DNA of 64,000 bases from positions 5,457,728 to 5,521,727 of the forward strand of contig RPFO01000050.1 in the NCBI GenBank assembly GCA_009746045.1, written 5' to 3'. The notes below the pieces were generated by a model that worked only from the letters and a program-made list of their open reading frames with translations, was not told the origin of the DNA and made no database searches. Below are positions 19,743 through 33,200 of the stretch, one piece after another. Position 1 is the first letter of the stretch, and each line of letters starts with the position of its first letter. The DNA comes from Mesostigma viride (lineage: Eukaryota > Streptophyta > Mesostigmatophyceae > Mesostigmatales > Mesostigmataceae). The position numbers and the translations under genes are program-made.

Positions 19743-21629
19743 GCCGGATTCCCTCCACAGCACAGCCGAAGGAACCAATCTAATAGCCCTGTTTTCTTGA
19801 CTAGTTTGTCCTACCAGCTAGCACCGCAACGCAATACTAATTCGGCCGTTGATCGACATTTCCCCATCCTACCTGACTGGCACAGATGCCGGCCGCTAAA
19901 TTCTTTCGGTCCGTCAATTCTTTTGGTGTGGAGTTGAATTTATTATACTAGGCCGAAGTCCCTCCGCGGCTCGCGCCCTGGCCATGGTGAAATTGATGGA
20001 CGTTTTCTGCCTTCCATCCTGCGGCGAGGCTCCGCTGGGCAGTTGACGCGCCAGCATTTTCTTCTGTCATTTGTACTTACGCACCATAAGTTTACGCGCC
20101 GGGGCGCGTGCGATCGATACAGTAGACTGAGGAGTTCGCACAGGCATGTGCGTCGGCGCCCTCAGTGGTATGAGCCAGTAGGCTGCGCTTTCCGTTCGTT
20201 TCGTCCCTGATCACAATGTTTTCGGGTCATGCCGCCGCGTCTGCAAGCGTTACCCGTATTTATCGGCCCACACCTCCTTTCGCAAGCGTTACCCGTATTT
20301 ATCGACGCGTACCGTAGCCAAGCGTCATTGTCATCCGTCATCGGGTGTTGCCAACCCCCCCGAAATTACAGACGGAGTGTTAATCCGTGTACTGTAGAGC
20401 GGGCCTGACTCTTGCGGCGCGGAAAGGCTTCTCGTCAGGGTGTTTCACGGTAGGGACGTCCCTGCTCCCAAATGCGAAGAAATTGAAAATATCGCGTCGT
20501 GGGACATTATGGTCCGCATGTTGGCTGCCAACCGGGATTTAAGGCCGCCTGCCAGAGCACCCAAAGAGCATCCCGAACGGGGATTCCATGTACTGTACAG
20601 ATTCCATGTACTGTATGATGATCTTGCGCCAAAGGTCGAACGCAATGCCGTCCTGGGACAACAAATAAACTGTACTGAACTGCACAACCATAGTTAACCC
20701 GCGGTCCTGCGTTCAGGTACACGTGTATCTATTGGCGTCACCACGATACGAGGTACGGTCCAACCACTGTACTAGATCTTGAGCCCACATGTCACGATCT
20801 TAGATATGCCACCTGGCGAAATTTGGTAGGTGACTGAATAGGATAAACAAATGACCATCAATATTCCTTAAATGAAAATTAAATGAGCTTTTAATGATTT
20901 GGGTGGCTGTCATCGCAACTACGCTGAGTCCGTGCCTTCGTTGCAGTTGTCCATGTTCTGTCCTGCCCATTTTGCGGCGTGGGCAACAACAACAACAACA
21001 ACAACAACGGGATACCTGCCAGCGCGGGAAACTCAACGCAACTCAACTCGATCTCAGCGTCAGCGCAAGTCTCCAACGTGCAACGAGAGATTGTTAGGCG
21101 CAGCATTCCGAAAAAAAGTCAATATATATATATAAATATCTACCTACATGAAAGACCTATATATATTCATTGAGAATGATAAGTTACGGAGGTGAGAGGG
21201 ACATGCAACACAAGGAAAACCCGGAAAAGAAGATATACATGTCAATGCTGAGCATCTGGCGGAACGCCGCGGGTGCGACGTTGACATTAGTTGTGAGGAA
21301 ATCCCCGCTCGCTTGAAAGTCGAGTTGCCCCGTCGATAGCCGCATGCCAGCAGCGGATGATAAGCAGGACCTGTCGGCTGACGGGAAGGCGGCCTTTATA
21401 TGCTCCTTAATTATAATAAATAAAAATATGCCAGGCGCTCATGAGTCTAGATCTGGTTCACTAGGGCAGTCGATTCTTCCGGCTGAGCGCAGCAGCTTGG
21501 CGGCACGCGCTAAACTTGTTATAGCCCAATTCATACACGTAGATGCATTTTAGACTCAACTCATGGGCAACCTTCACTTAGTTCCATATCGTTCTATGTT
21601 GACGTGATCAAGGCTGGGCGCCGGCAACA
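19743..21629. other. Intergenic stretch upstream of the receptor cyclase
   Basis: No gene recognised. It holds a short (CAA)n run at about 20986-21009, a duplicated GCAAGCGTTACCCGTATTTA motif at about 20246 and 20283, and an AT-rich TATATATATAAATATC stretch at about 21122-21138 roughly 500 bp before the cyclase ATG. The promoter of that gene should be here, but I cannot place it. Confidence 0.5.
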
Positions 21630-24296
21630 ATGGGCACATGTCGACGGGTTATATTATGGATTCTGCTGGCGCATCTTGTGGCCATGAGTTGGACGCAGCT
21701 AGTGCAGGGCGCAGGCCTGCATAACTCTACCAGCGACCTGGCACCACTTTTTTGCCCATGTGTGAACCGGGGGCTGCTTGCGTTTACATTGCTGATGCAC
21801 TACCGCGACGCCAGCACAACTGTTGGAGCGCAATTGCGCGCCGGAATGCGTCAAGCAGCACGGGACCGCGGCGTTCGGGTGAATGAGTACATCCCTGTCG
21901 ACTTTTTTAGGGTAAGAAGTCCCGGCCGGCGCCGTTAGCTGTTCGGTTCCCGAGTTGCGCATCTACGGACTATGGGGGTCCTCTTGCCGCAACGTCTAGT
22001 TCGATTTGCAGGGTTGAATATTATAGCTGGATGTCTTACAGTGGCTTACAAAATTGGATATTACTTCGTGTACTAGCACAGTCTGCTAGCTGTCGTGGCG
22101 CAGCTAAGAAAAGAGTTTAAAAGAGTTCGCCGTCGCACTAGGCAGCTGCTTCCCCGGCCATTTTAAAAAGATGAAGTGAGCGATTCAATACTCGGTATTC
22201 TTATACCGTATTATACCATACCATACCATTATACCTTATACTCCACTTTGGCCATATAAAACACACACACAAATATTGAACACACACACGAAAACACCGT
22301 ATTTCACTGTCTTATGCCGCATTATCCTTGTACTTCACCCCGATGAGTATAACAAGTACAACATACGATTTGACACTGTACTACCTGCCACACATGCCCG
22401 GGGACATCAAATTTATTCTGACAGTCCTACGGATCAATGATACCTTCGGCACAGCCCAGCTGGGCTTTCCCCTTGCAAGGATACTACTGTATTCACTAAA
22501 GTGGACGACACTGGAACCGCCTGTCTGTACCTCTTAAATTTCTCATGATCACTAGGTTGCGAACTCCGTCCCGTTCATGACAACCTCTGTGACCGGTGGC
22601 CACAGCTCCCACTTTACCCAGACCCGCATTATAGCCAGGTAATCTGCTTATTCGCGGCTCAGTGGCATGCCGGGCCGGCCACTGCAGCCATCTTGATGGC
22701 ACTTCCAAGTGACCAAGTGTTGCCTCTATATAATAAAGAGGCTTTGCAATTGGCTGCTCCAAACTTACTTCCAATTTGATCGCCAGGTCTCTGAGGTGAT
22801 CAGCTTCCTCGAGAACGAGATCCAGGGTGGGACCACGGGCATCATCACCACCCTGTCCACGGACCAGGTGAGGCCATCATTGCGTCGGGGACGTGACATA
22901 TACAGCTCGGCTGCTCTATAGTAATTTGGAACCCAACCAGTCATGTGGTGGTCACCCAGAGGAGCGGTGGGATCCGTAGGACATTATGGCGGCCGGCAGC
23001 GCTCGGCCAGGTAGGACATAATTCTGCAGGCTCTGTAGTGGATTCATCCAAGCACATGGTTGTGCTCGGCGCTGCCAGGCTGTACTATAGGTATGGCCCG
23101 GCCATGCTTGAGACTAGAGAGAGGCTATCATGCAATGGTCTGTTCGGACGATTGCTCGCTGGGGGCTTTTGCTCACTAAGGGCAGGCTCTTACTCCATTC
23201 GTGCCATTGGTTGACAGCTCGTTTTCATGCTGACTGATTGCTTGCATGGGTGCTTTGGAGTTTGGTTAAGCACGCCGTGCACATGGACATCGTTCCGGAG
23301 CTAATAATGGTGGATTTGATCGTGATAATGACATAATGTTGGTAATACCCTGATGTAGTGTTTTTGCCCTTGGGAGCTGGTGTTGAGGCAACACCCTAGT
23401 GCCGTAACGAGCCGTTGGCAGGCTGTCTGCTAGTCACACCCCGCTGCATGGGTATGGTGAAATGTTTCATGTAAGTAATCATATTGCTTATGCATTCTGC
23501 GATGTGTGTAGTGCACTTATTGCAGCCCATGGCATGTTTGATTTTCATACTGTCTATACTTTCATCACCATAACATTTTCCATTCCGCTATTTTCCTTTC
23601 CCCTGTTCTGTACCATCGACCGGCCAGCTGCTTCCTACACTAGCTGCTGCCAATGAAGCCGCCATCCCCATCTACTTTGTCGGCGGGCCTGAGCCCGAGT
23701 TATACCAGGGCTTCCAAAAACGTGAGCCTGCCACGGGGCCCATCAACGCCAGCATCCGCCGCATCGGCCCTGACATGGCCCACGTGGCGGCCACCCTGGC
23801 CTCCCGCCTCATGTCCCAGGGGATCACCCACCTGGAGTGCATCACGACCGAGGCGGGCGAGCTCTCGTGGCACGCGCAGTGCGGCCGCCTGGTGGCCGCG
23901 TTCGAGGCGGCCGGGCGCATCGGCACGCGCCACCTGCGCGCGGGTCTCGCGTTCGACCTGGCCGACTATGCGCTGGACATGGCGACGCGGCTGGCGGACG
24001 TACCTGACAGGGAGGTCGCGGTTGTGGTCGCCGACACCACGCTGTACAAGACGCTGCGCTCGAGCCTCGCGCTTACGGCCAAGGCGGACACGAGCGTGGT
24101 CGTCTACGAGACGTCGCCGGAGGTGCTGGCGGACGTGCGGGTGGGCGCCAACGTGGTCGCACTGGACTTTGAGTACTACGCGCAAGGGTACCTGGGGTTG
24201 TCCCTGGCAGCCACAGAGCGTCACACGGGCCAGGTGGTCACGTCGGACATTGTCACAGGGATGACGATATACGGGGCGGGTGCCAACGGCAGCCAG
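21630..24296 (+). CDS. Exons 1-3 of the receptor cyclase: signal peptide and first PBP-like module
   Basis: MGTCRRVILWILLAHLVAMS begins a cleavable signal peptide. VGAQLRAGMRQAARDRGVRV, then VSEVISFLENEIQGGTTGII, TLAAANEAAIPIYFVGGPEP, ATLASRLMSQGITHLECITT and AGRLV-AFEAAGR-type sequence follow the RbsB/LacI periplasmic-binding fold: helix A, the Q/S-x-x-x-x-IE-x-x-I-x-x-G-x-xGII element, the A-x-x-AIP-hydrophobic strand, and the second-lobe start. In this class the cleft binds a small ligand such as a sugar. The exon 2 acceptor at 22786 has a weak pyrimidine tract and is the least certain junction. Confidence 0.75.
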
Positions 24297-27200
24297 GTGA
24301 GGGATGATGTCTAGGTCAGGGTCGAGGAGCCGCCATTTTGAAGGCCCCTTTTTCTTCATGAGGAAGACTTAGGCCACTCTCATACGCTTGGGCCTGGAAC
24401 CAATTTTTTAAAGGGGTAAGACGTATTTCCTGAAGTTCCTCTCATGCTTGGCCAAAATTTACCCTATTTCGGCTCCGTCCTCTCACGCAGTCACGCTTGG
24501 CCGAAATAGGCTCCTAATTCCAAATCAGATCGGCGCAGCGCCCTGCTGTTTTGCTGGGCGGCACCAATTTCCGCTTGGCCCAGCTCCGGGCTTGGGACAC
24601 TTAGAATGAAATTGGTAACTAGGACTGGTCTGAGCGTGTACTGAACGAAAGTCGTGCGTCCTGCGGAACGTACCGTACCTAGTACGTACTTTTGAGTCCG
24701 ATGTAGTAAGTTGATGTTCAGCTGCGCACATTGTCCTTCCCGTGCGTGCTGTAACTTAACGACAACAAGTTGGGGAGTTGGACCCGAAAGAGGAATTCAG
24801 TCACCCGGAATAGGCTATGGAAAAGGTGCTTGTCCCAAGCACAAAAAAAACTGGGACAAGTAGGGGGCGGATCCGAAAAAACAATAGGTTCCTGGCGCTC
24901 AAGCGAGAGAGAGAGGCCTTATTCTTGATGAGAAACCTTTCTTCTTAATTGACAAGGAAGTCCTTTTTCTGATGAATTGGCCCTTGTTCTTGATGGCAAG
25001 CATTTGTGCTTGATGAGGGCAAGCTATTCTCGATGAAGATTAGTTATCCTTGATGAGGGACTTGTACGCATGATGGGAAGCGCTATTCTTGATGAAATGT
25101 TTTTGTTCTTGATGAGAAACATTTATTCCTCATGTCAGAGGAGCATTTATTCCTGATGAGCAATCTTTATTCTTGATGAAATGTTTTTGTTCTTGATGAG
25201 AAACATTTATTTCTCATGTCAGAGGACCGTTTATTCCTGATGAGCAATCTTTATTCTTGATGAAATGTTTTTGTTCTTGATGAGAAACATTTATTCCTCA
25301 TGTCAGAGGAACCTTTATTCCTGATGAGCAATCTTTATTCTTGATGAAATGTTTTTGTTCTTGATGAGAAACATTTATTTGCTAATGAGGAATATTGATT
25401 CTTGACCAACAGTCTTTACTCTCGTTGATATATTCTTTATTAGGAACCTTTATTTCCAATGTGGACCAATCCTCTAAGATGGAAATAACGATACTTTTCA
25501 TGAAGGCTCTCTTATCTTGATTAACAACCTCCCTTCTTGATGAGGATCCTTTCTTCTTGATGAGGAACCTTAATCTTGACTAAGTCCCTTTCCTTGATGA
25601 GCGACCTTTCTTCTGGATGAGGAACGTCTATTGTTTTTGACGAATCTATTTTTTTCAATGAAGGCACTTAGTTCTTGACAAGGCATCTTTCTTCTTGATG
25701 TGGAACCTATTTCCTTGATGAGGGACCTATGTTCTTGATGAGGGCCCTTTTCTCTTGATGAGGAACCTTTTTTCTTGATGAGGAACCTTTTTTCTTGATA
25801 AGGCCCGCTCTACACGGAAAGTTGGGAGACCCCAAACCCAAAGAACAAAGCTTGGTCGGCGCGGGTCAGCGCATGGAATCCTGTAGAATCTGGCAGCGAG
25901 GTACGGATAACGCTCGGATTGGACTTTTCCCTTTGTCTCGACAACCGATTTTCACGAGTTTTCTTGTAGTTGCCCCCGTGTCCAGGATGTCAGATGTCCG
26001 ACGTGTCCAACGCACGTTCAGTTTCCTTGTCGGGTTTGGGGGGAAACCAAGTTTCTTGGCGAGGCCGCACCAAGAAACTTGAACCCCTAAAAAGCGGGCC
26101 GAAAAGGAAAGTTTGGCGTGCGTCGAAAAGACGATTCCAGGTATCAAGAATCTCTGCTTACAGTTTTTGACGGACAATTCGCCGATTCCTCCGCCGACCC
26201 TCGAATCTTCATCTCGATCCGCACAAACTTTCACTTTTACCCCCCCCCCCCAACTTTCCGTGTAGAGCGGGCCTAAGGATGATCTATTATTGATGAGGAG
26301 CTTATTTTTTGACCAAACATCTTTCTTCTTGTTAAAAAACATCTATTCTTGATGAGGAGTAATTTTCTTATTGGCGGCCCTTTATTCTTGAGAAGGCATC
26401 TTTCTTCTTGATGGAAACTTTCCTCTTGACGAAGGCTCTTTATTCTTTGATGAGGAACTTGTGTTGTTGATAACAAGTTTTCGTTTTGATAAGGAACCTG
26501 TTGACGAAGTCCCTCTATTCTTGATGAGGACAATTTATTGATCAGGAGGGCTATTTGTCCTTGGTGAGGAGCATGATGTCTTGAAAAGGGGTGTTGATTC
26601 TAGATGGAGGACTTAAGTCCTTGAAGAGGAAATTTTATTCTTCAAGATTATAAAACAATTTTCTTGAATTGAGGGTCTTGTATTCTTAATGAAGGGTAAT
26701 GCATTTTTTATGGGTAGCCCTACATATCTATTGATGAGGGCAATTTATTCTCTCATGAGGAACAGTAATATTTTATTGTGAAGATTAGGTCTTGACAGGG
26801 AACCATTCCTGGCGAGGGCATTTCATTAGTGATGAAAGACTATTTTCCTGAAGATGAATCTTTTTTCCTGGATTAGAAAACCTTTTCCTTGGTGGGGGCT
26901 TTTGTTCTTTTTTAAAGGCCATTTATTGATCAACAACCTTGATTCTGAACCTTATCTCGCATTACAAACTTATGCTTGAGAAGGGTGAAGCAGTTTATGA
27001 CGAGAAGCATGCATTCTTGAAGAGGGCTCTCTATCTTCTTGGTAATTAACATGCTTTGTTGATGATGCCAATCTATTCTTGATCAAGGGCTGTTATTCTT
27101 GTAAAGGAATCTTTCCTCAATTAGAAACCCTTTTCAAGAATAAGGACATTTATTCTTGAAGAGGGCCATAGATTTTTTGACGAGGAACATGTGTTCTTGG

Positions 27201-30200
27201 GGAGGACTGTATGTTCTTGATGAGTAGCTAATTATTCTTACAAGTCTTTTTAATATATATTTATATTTATAATAATCAGGGCAATTTATTCTTGAACAAG
27301 GACTAATATTTTGCAAGAGATTTCGATTATTGATAGATACCCTCTTCCTCTATGAGAGCAGTTCGTGCTTGACGCGGATTGTATTAGAGGCGCATTCATT
27401 CTTGGTGAGATTTATTCTTGAAGACAACCTGTGAAGATAACCAGCACCGTATAACTACCGTAGTACGTATATGTGCATTAGTACGTCCACAAGTACCTCA
27501 CTCTGGTATGTAAGCCAAAGCGCCGGACCAACATCGATATATCCCTAGTCTCACAGTGAGCGCGCACCTTTCCTGAAAACCAGGCGCCGGGTGTGTTTGG
27601 CGAGCGCGCTCCGGTTCTATTTTCCTCGCGCCGTCTTCAGAAAGCCAACTTGAGCGCTAACCTTTTTAATTATTCTGGCGACGGGGCGGTTTTGGAGCCC
27701 GCTTCACGTCTGACAGAGCCACGGTCGACCTAATTTGGCGCGGGCAGTTTAGCTGAGATGCCCCCCCCCCTTAAATTTATGCTGTCAGGTGCTGCCGGTG
27801 ACATGGGTTGGAGTCAATTTCCAATTTCCATGATAGTATATATATGTCTACCCAGGTGGCTGTCATCGTTGTTGTGGGTGTTTAGGGGTTGTCAGTTTCC
27901 GCCAGTCGTAAAAAACAGTGATCTCACTGATCATGCCTCTCCTTGCCCTGGCTGCGCATGCCTGCAGGTGACGGACGCCATCATGCAGCGGGAGGTATGC
28001 CGTGCGGCGCGCTACCCAGTGTGCGGGGACCCTGGCGTGGTACCCGTCACCCCCACAGGGTGCCCCTGCTTCAACCGCAGCGAGGTCGCATACAAAGTGA
28101 TCGGCCTCCTCCCGAGCCGCGTGCCGTTTAGCTACCCGTTGTGGCAGGGGATGGCTGACGCGCAGCGGGACCTGCCAGGGTCAACGTACCGCTGGTGAGT
28201 GAATGTTCATGTCTGAGTATGAGCTCCGTTACAAGCCCGTGGAGTTCGAATCCAAGTTTGCAAAGCGGTAGGCAACCCACCCCGGTTCTCAAAAACTTGA
28301 TAGCCTGTCAGGTGGCCTACGCTACCTGCCTGCAGACACGGTACGGGATGCATCCGCTGCATGGCATGTCCTCCAACATCCCATCGCCTTGACTCTGATG
28401 ATTGGCCATGCCTAAGCCTGTGTAGAATCCCTCCCCCCCACCCCCCACCCTTTTCTGCTTGTGATTTTATCTGTTTTCCTCACCTCATTCTGGCATCTGC
28501 CCCTCATAATTTTCTGCTCCTCACACCCCTGTTGGCAATGTAATCCAAACGTTGGTGACCAGATGTTTCAACATCACCATAACATTTTATGATTGCACCT
28601 CCCTTTGTAGTAATGCATGCTCGCACGCTAAACTTCTACACTCGGTTCACCTGGCCCATTCCCCCTCCCCCCTCCCCCCTCCCCCTCCCCCCTCCCCCTC
28701 CCCCTCCCCCTCCCCCTCCCCTCCCCCCTCCCTCCCCCTCCCCCTCCCTCCCCCTCCCCCTCCCCTCCCCCTCCCCCTCCCCCCCCACCTCCCCTCCCCC
28801 CTCCCCCTCCCCCCTCCCCTCCCCCTCCCCCTCCCCCCTCCCCCCCCCCTCCCCCCTCCCCTCCCCCTCCCCCTCCCCTCCCCCTCCCCCTCCCCCCTCC
28901 CCCCTCCCCCTCCCCCCTCCCCCCTCCCCTCCCCCTCCCCCTCCCCCCCCTCCCCTCCCCCTCCCCCCTCCCCTCCCCCCTCCCCTCCCCCTCCCCTCCC
29001 CCTCCCCTCCCCCTCCCCCCTCCTCCCCCTCCCCCCTCCCCCCCCCCCTCCCCCTCCCCCTCCCCCTCCCCCCTCCTCCTCCTCCCTTCCCCCTCCCCCT
29101 CCCCCTCCCGCCTCCCCCGCCTCCCCCCGCCTCCCGCCTCCCCCCTCCCTCCTCCCTCCTCCCTCCCCCCTCCCTCCTCCTCCTCCTCCTCCCTCCTCCT
29201 CCTCCTCCTCCCTCCTCCCTCCTCCCTCCTCCCTCCTCCCTCCTCCCTCCTCCTCCTCCCTCCTCCCTCCTCCCTCCTCCTCCTCCCTCCTCCTCCTCCC
29301 TCCTCCTCCTCCTCCCTCCTCCCTCCTCCCTCCTCCCTCCTCCCTCCTCCCTCCTCCCCCTCCCTCCTCCCTTGGTGATACTGCACCCTGCTATACCCCA
29401 GGGACGTCCTGGACGAGGTCGACTTTGGCGCCAACATCGCGGACTACATGGGCGTTGCCGCGAGCAACACCTGGCGCGGCGCCATCAGCCTCGACCCCTT
29501 GTTCCCTGACGTGTTTCCCATCGTCGAGGCCATGCGGGCGGTGCCTGCCGCGGGCAAGCGGCTCTACCTGGCAGGGGGCCACATGGCCGGCGGGCAGCCC
29601 TCTGACGTAGACGCCCTCCTCGCCTTCTTTGGCGCGCGGATGTACGTCGGCCCGAACGCGGTCTCGTCCGGTGCGGCATGCACGCGCGTGGAGGTCCTGG
29701 CAGGCCTTCGGCACCTGGTCATCAGCAACGTGCTCCCGTTTTTCAGCTGGACGTGGGCGTTTGTGCGGGGAATGATGGAGGGGTTTCTGGGGGGGGAGTT
29801 CCCCTTCCCCCCGGGCCTCTGGGAGGGTGACGTTGCTGGCAAAAGTGACGAGGGCAACCGGACGGGCGTGTATGAGCTCTTTGTGGCGCCAGAGACCAAC
29901 CGGACCGCGCAGGTGAGGGCGCGGCAACCCCATTTGACTTGATATAACGCAGGTAGGGCACGCCGACGTATCCCAAGTCGATATCTTACTACCCAACAGT
30001 GGCAGCAATGCCTTGGTTTTAGGAGAGTTGCACCCATGATATGGGTCGTCATCGCAGGTCAATGGGTCATAAGCATGCAGCTGCCTCCGATCGGCACGAA
30101 CCTGCGGCCGTCCAAGAGAGGAAGAAGCAGTTCCCTTGGGGTCATGTTGGTCACCTATCAAGGAGGCAATTTGAGTTATTCTGGTCCCCTATCAAGCATA

Positions 30201-33200
30201 CTTGTCCTATCAAGTCACTCTAACAAGTTCTGAGGTCAAGCTGTCCTATCAAGCGAATGTGGGGAGTAAGGCATCCAGAGACCTCCCTGTAGACCTCCCT
30301 GTAGTGATAATTAAGAATCGGGCTTCCCTGGTGGACAGTTTCCTCTTCCCTGTCCCCAGTCGTGTAAATTGATCGGGCAAGCCAGCCCACACCTGGGGCA
30401 TGGCATCGACAAGAGAGGGCTAACCAGCGTTACTAAATCCGCCGCTGTTGTTGTTATATACAACTTCCTGCAGCATTTTCGCTTTCCATGTTCCGGCACT
30501 GTAAACAATCGGGAACTTGCTCCCACTTGTGCCCAGCAGAGCTGGGGCCCAGCTCTCATGGCCATGCTTCTGTGCTGTGAGTTTAATTGAATTCCATCGT
30601 GGATGGCTGCGTTTGCAGCTATAGCGGCCATGCTAGTGTGCTTTGCCTTTTAACCCCGTTGCGGTCGACTGCGTTTGCGACCGTTCGACGATCATGTGCA
30701 TGCAGGGCACCTTGTCGTATCCTCGCTGCCATGTGCTGTGTCTGTGTTTGCGACCCTGGAGTGGGTTGGGTTGCATGCGGGCCATCAACGGCGTAACGAC
30801 GGTGGACTTGTGCGTGTCGTCTTTTTTTCTGATAAGCTGGTCGCTGCTATGATAAACTTGAAGCATCTCCTCTTGCTTCTTAGAAACATCCTTGCTCTTG
30901 ATAAGCTGGTCGCTGCTATGATAAACTTGAAGCAACTCCTCTTGCTTCTTAGAAACATCCTTGCTCTTGGCTCGTACCTTCCGTGTTTGTGTGTGCGTGC
31001 CTGCGGTCATCATACGCAGGCCATCAACGGCATATCGACGGTGGACTACCTGGGCGGGCTTGAGAGACAAGTCAGGACCGGCGTCCCTGCCGCCGACGCG
31101 GTCGCCCTCGTCGTGTATGACGAGTTCATGTCCCCCGCAATCCTGGCCATGCTGGATGAGCTGGCGCGCTCCCAGCCAGGGCGTCCCCCCGTGCAGCTGG
31201 TCACCCAGAAGTGCTTCCACTCGGAGATGCTGGCGCTGCTCCGGCGAGGACAAGTGCAGGGGGAGCAGCTGCTGCTGGGATGCATGGACGAGCAGGTGAG
31301 TACTTATATGGTGTTAAAAAGAGTGTGATTGGAGTTAGCGGTTCGTTGGTAGTTTTGTGGGGAGGTGCTGCTGCTGTGGTGCATGGATGAGCAGGTGGGC
31401 ATAAACTATCATGGAAAATTGTGGCGGGGGACAGCATTCCTCATAGTCATATGCCGCTGGCACCGCTGCTGCTTCCGCGTCCCATCCCCCCCTTCCCCCC
31501 CCCCCCCTCGCATCCCCATCACCGTGAAGTGCGGTTCTGCTGCCACCCACCCATATTGTCATCACCACCATTGCCATGAGCGCTGCCAGCTACCACGCAT
31601 CGACTGGCGTGCACTACTCCACTATTCTGCTTGCCGCACCTTTGGTGCCCCTTGTCCAATCAAAGTCCCACATCTCAGCAAGGCGGCTTTCCAAATCATC
31701 CTCTCGCGCCCACACGTGATTGATCTTGTGGTTGATTTACACGGCTGTCTGCGCGGCCATCCACACACATATGTGCGTGGACAACCCACATATCCCACTA
31801 GTGCCTGTACGTTGCCTGTACTTTGCCTGTACTTTGCCTGGGCTTTGCCTGTACATTGCCTGTACTTTGCGTCTACTTTGCCTGGGCTTTGCCGGTACTT
31901 TGCATGTACTTTGCGTCTACTTTGCGTCTACTTTGCGTCTACTTTGCGTCTACTTTGCCTGTACTTTGCGTCTACATTGTCTGTACTTTGCCTGGGCTTT
32001 GCCTGTACTTTGCCTGTACTTTGCCTGGGCTTTGCCTGGGCTTTGCCGGTACTTTGCCTGGGCTTTGCCGGTACTTTGCATGTACTTTGCCTGTACTTTG
32101 CATCTACTTTGCCTGGGCTTTGCCCGGCCCGCTAGGCTTGGCGAGGGCAAGCCTCTCGCATGAATGATGTCATGACGGCTCGGCCGCCTGCTGGGATTCA
32201 CTGGTCCTAGCCTCCCCCGAGCTGCCAATCATGTTTCTGGTGTGGTGTTACTGTTACTACATCACTAACAGTACAACCAACTTTCGGCTACACTCACATC
32301 AACAGCCACAACTACTACCCTGTCCCCTTCCCCTCTCGCCGCCCAAAATTTTTCACCCCCCTGGTTCACCCAACTGCCATACACCCCCAATTACAGCCTG
32401 CGACGTTTTTCACCTGCCTGCCTGTCCGATTACCTGCTAGGGCAAGCTAGTCGAGGGCGCACTCCCTCCTTGTCGTTGTTTATATGGGTTGAAAATTCCT
32501 TTCTTAGTAACCACGTGACGCAGTCTACGTGCGAATGAATCCATTAACTCCCCGCTAGCTGCCTTGTACAGCAACAAGTGGTCTACACGGCGGTCCATCG
32601 AGCCCCCCCACTCCCAACCCTACCCGGACATGATCCCCCCTGCCCGTGGCCTTTGCCTGGCACAACAACCGACTGCCTGCCTGCATCTGCTTTCTACATG
32701 CCACGACTGCCCGCAGCCCTACCTGCATACCAGTTGAACATGCCTTACAGTCATCTTATGTCTCCACACCTTTTCATCCATCTGCACGTCTCGCAGCCCT
32801 ACCTGATGACCTACCTCCCCGCGCTCCTGGCTGCGCTGGAGCAGCACACGGGGGAGCGCGTGGTGGGTGAGGTCAGCACGGCGCGCTTCTTGCGGGCCAG
32901 CCACCTGCCGCCACACTTGACCAGGAGGGCGGCCTGCGAGCTGGCAGGGACGCGGGAGGGCTATGAGAAGGGCCAGTGGGGCACGTACTACCCCCTGTGC
33001 GACGCCCGCCAGGGATGCGTCCAGGGAGGCGGCCCCAACGCCACCGTGTGCTCGGGCCACGGGATGTGCGTGTTCCCCACGCACCCGGCCGGTAACGAGA
33101 CGACACGTGGCGCCGCGGGGGCGTGCGAGTGTGAGCGGGGCTACACCGGCGAGTATTGTGAGACGAGAGAGAGCGACAAGGCCGGGTGGCGTGAGACCCA

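Noticed and set aside
19900-19940. Antisense 18S rRNA fragment (GTCCGTCAATTC)
   Set aside because: Only a dozen bases resemble the rRNA; flanking sequence does not.
28552-29610. Proline-rich extensin-like ORF (352 aa)
   Set aside because: It is the pyrimidine tract of cyclase intron 4 running into exon 5 in the wrong frame; exon 5 has its own consistent phase.
31720-32167. Membrane-like protein rich in Leu/Cys/Tyr
   Set aside because: Translation of the 11-bp minisatellite, open in all plus frames.
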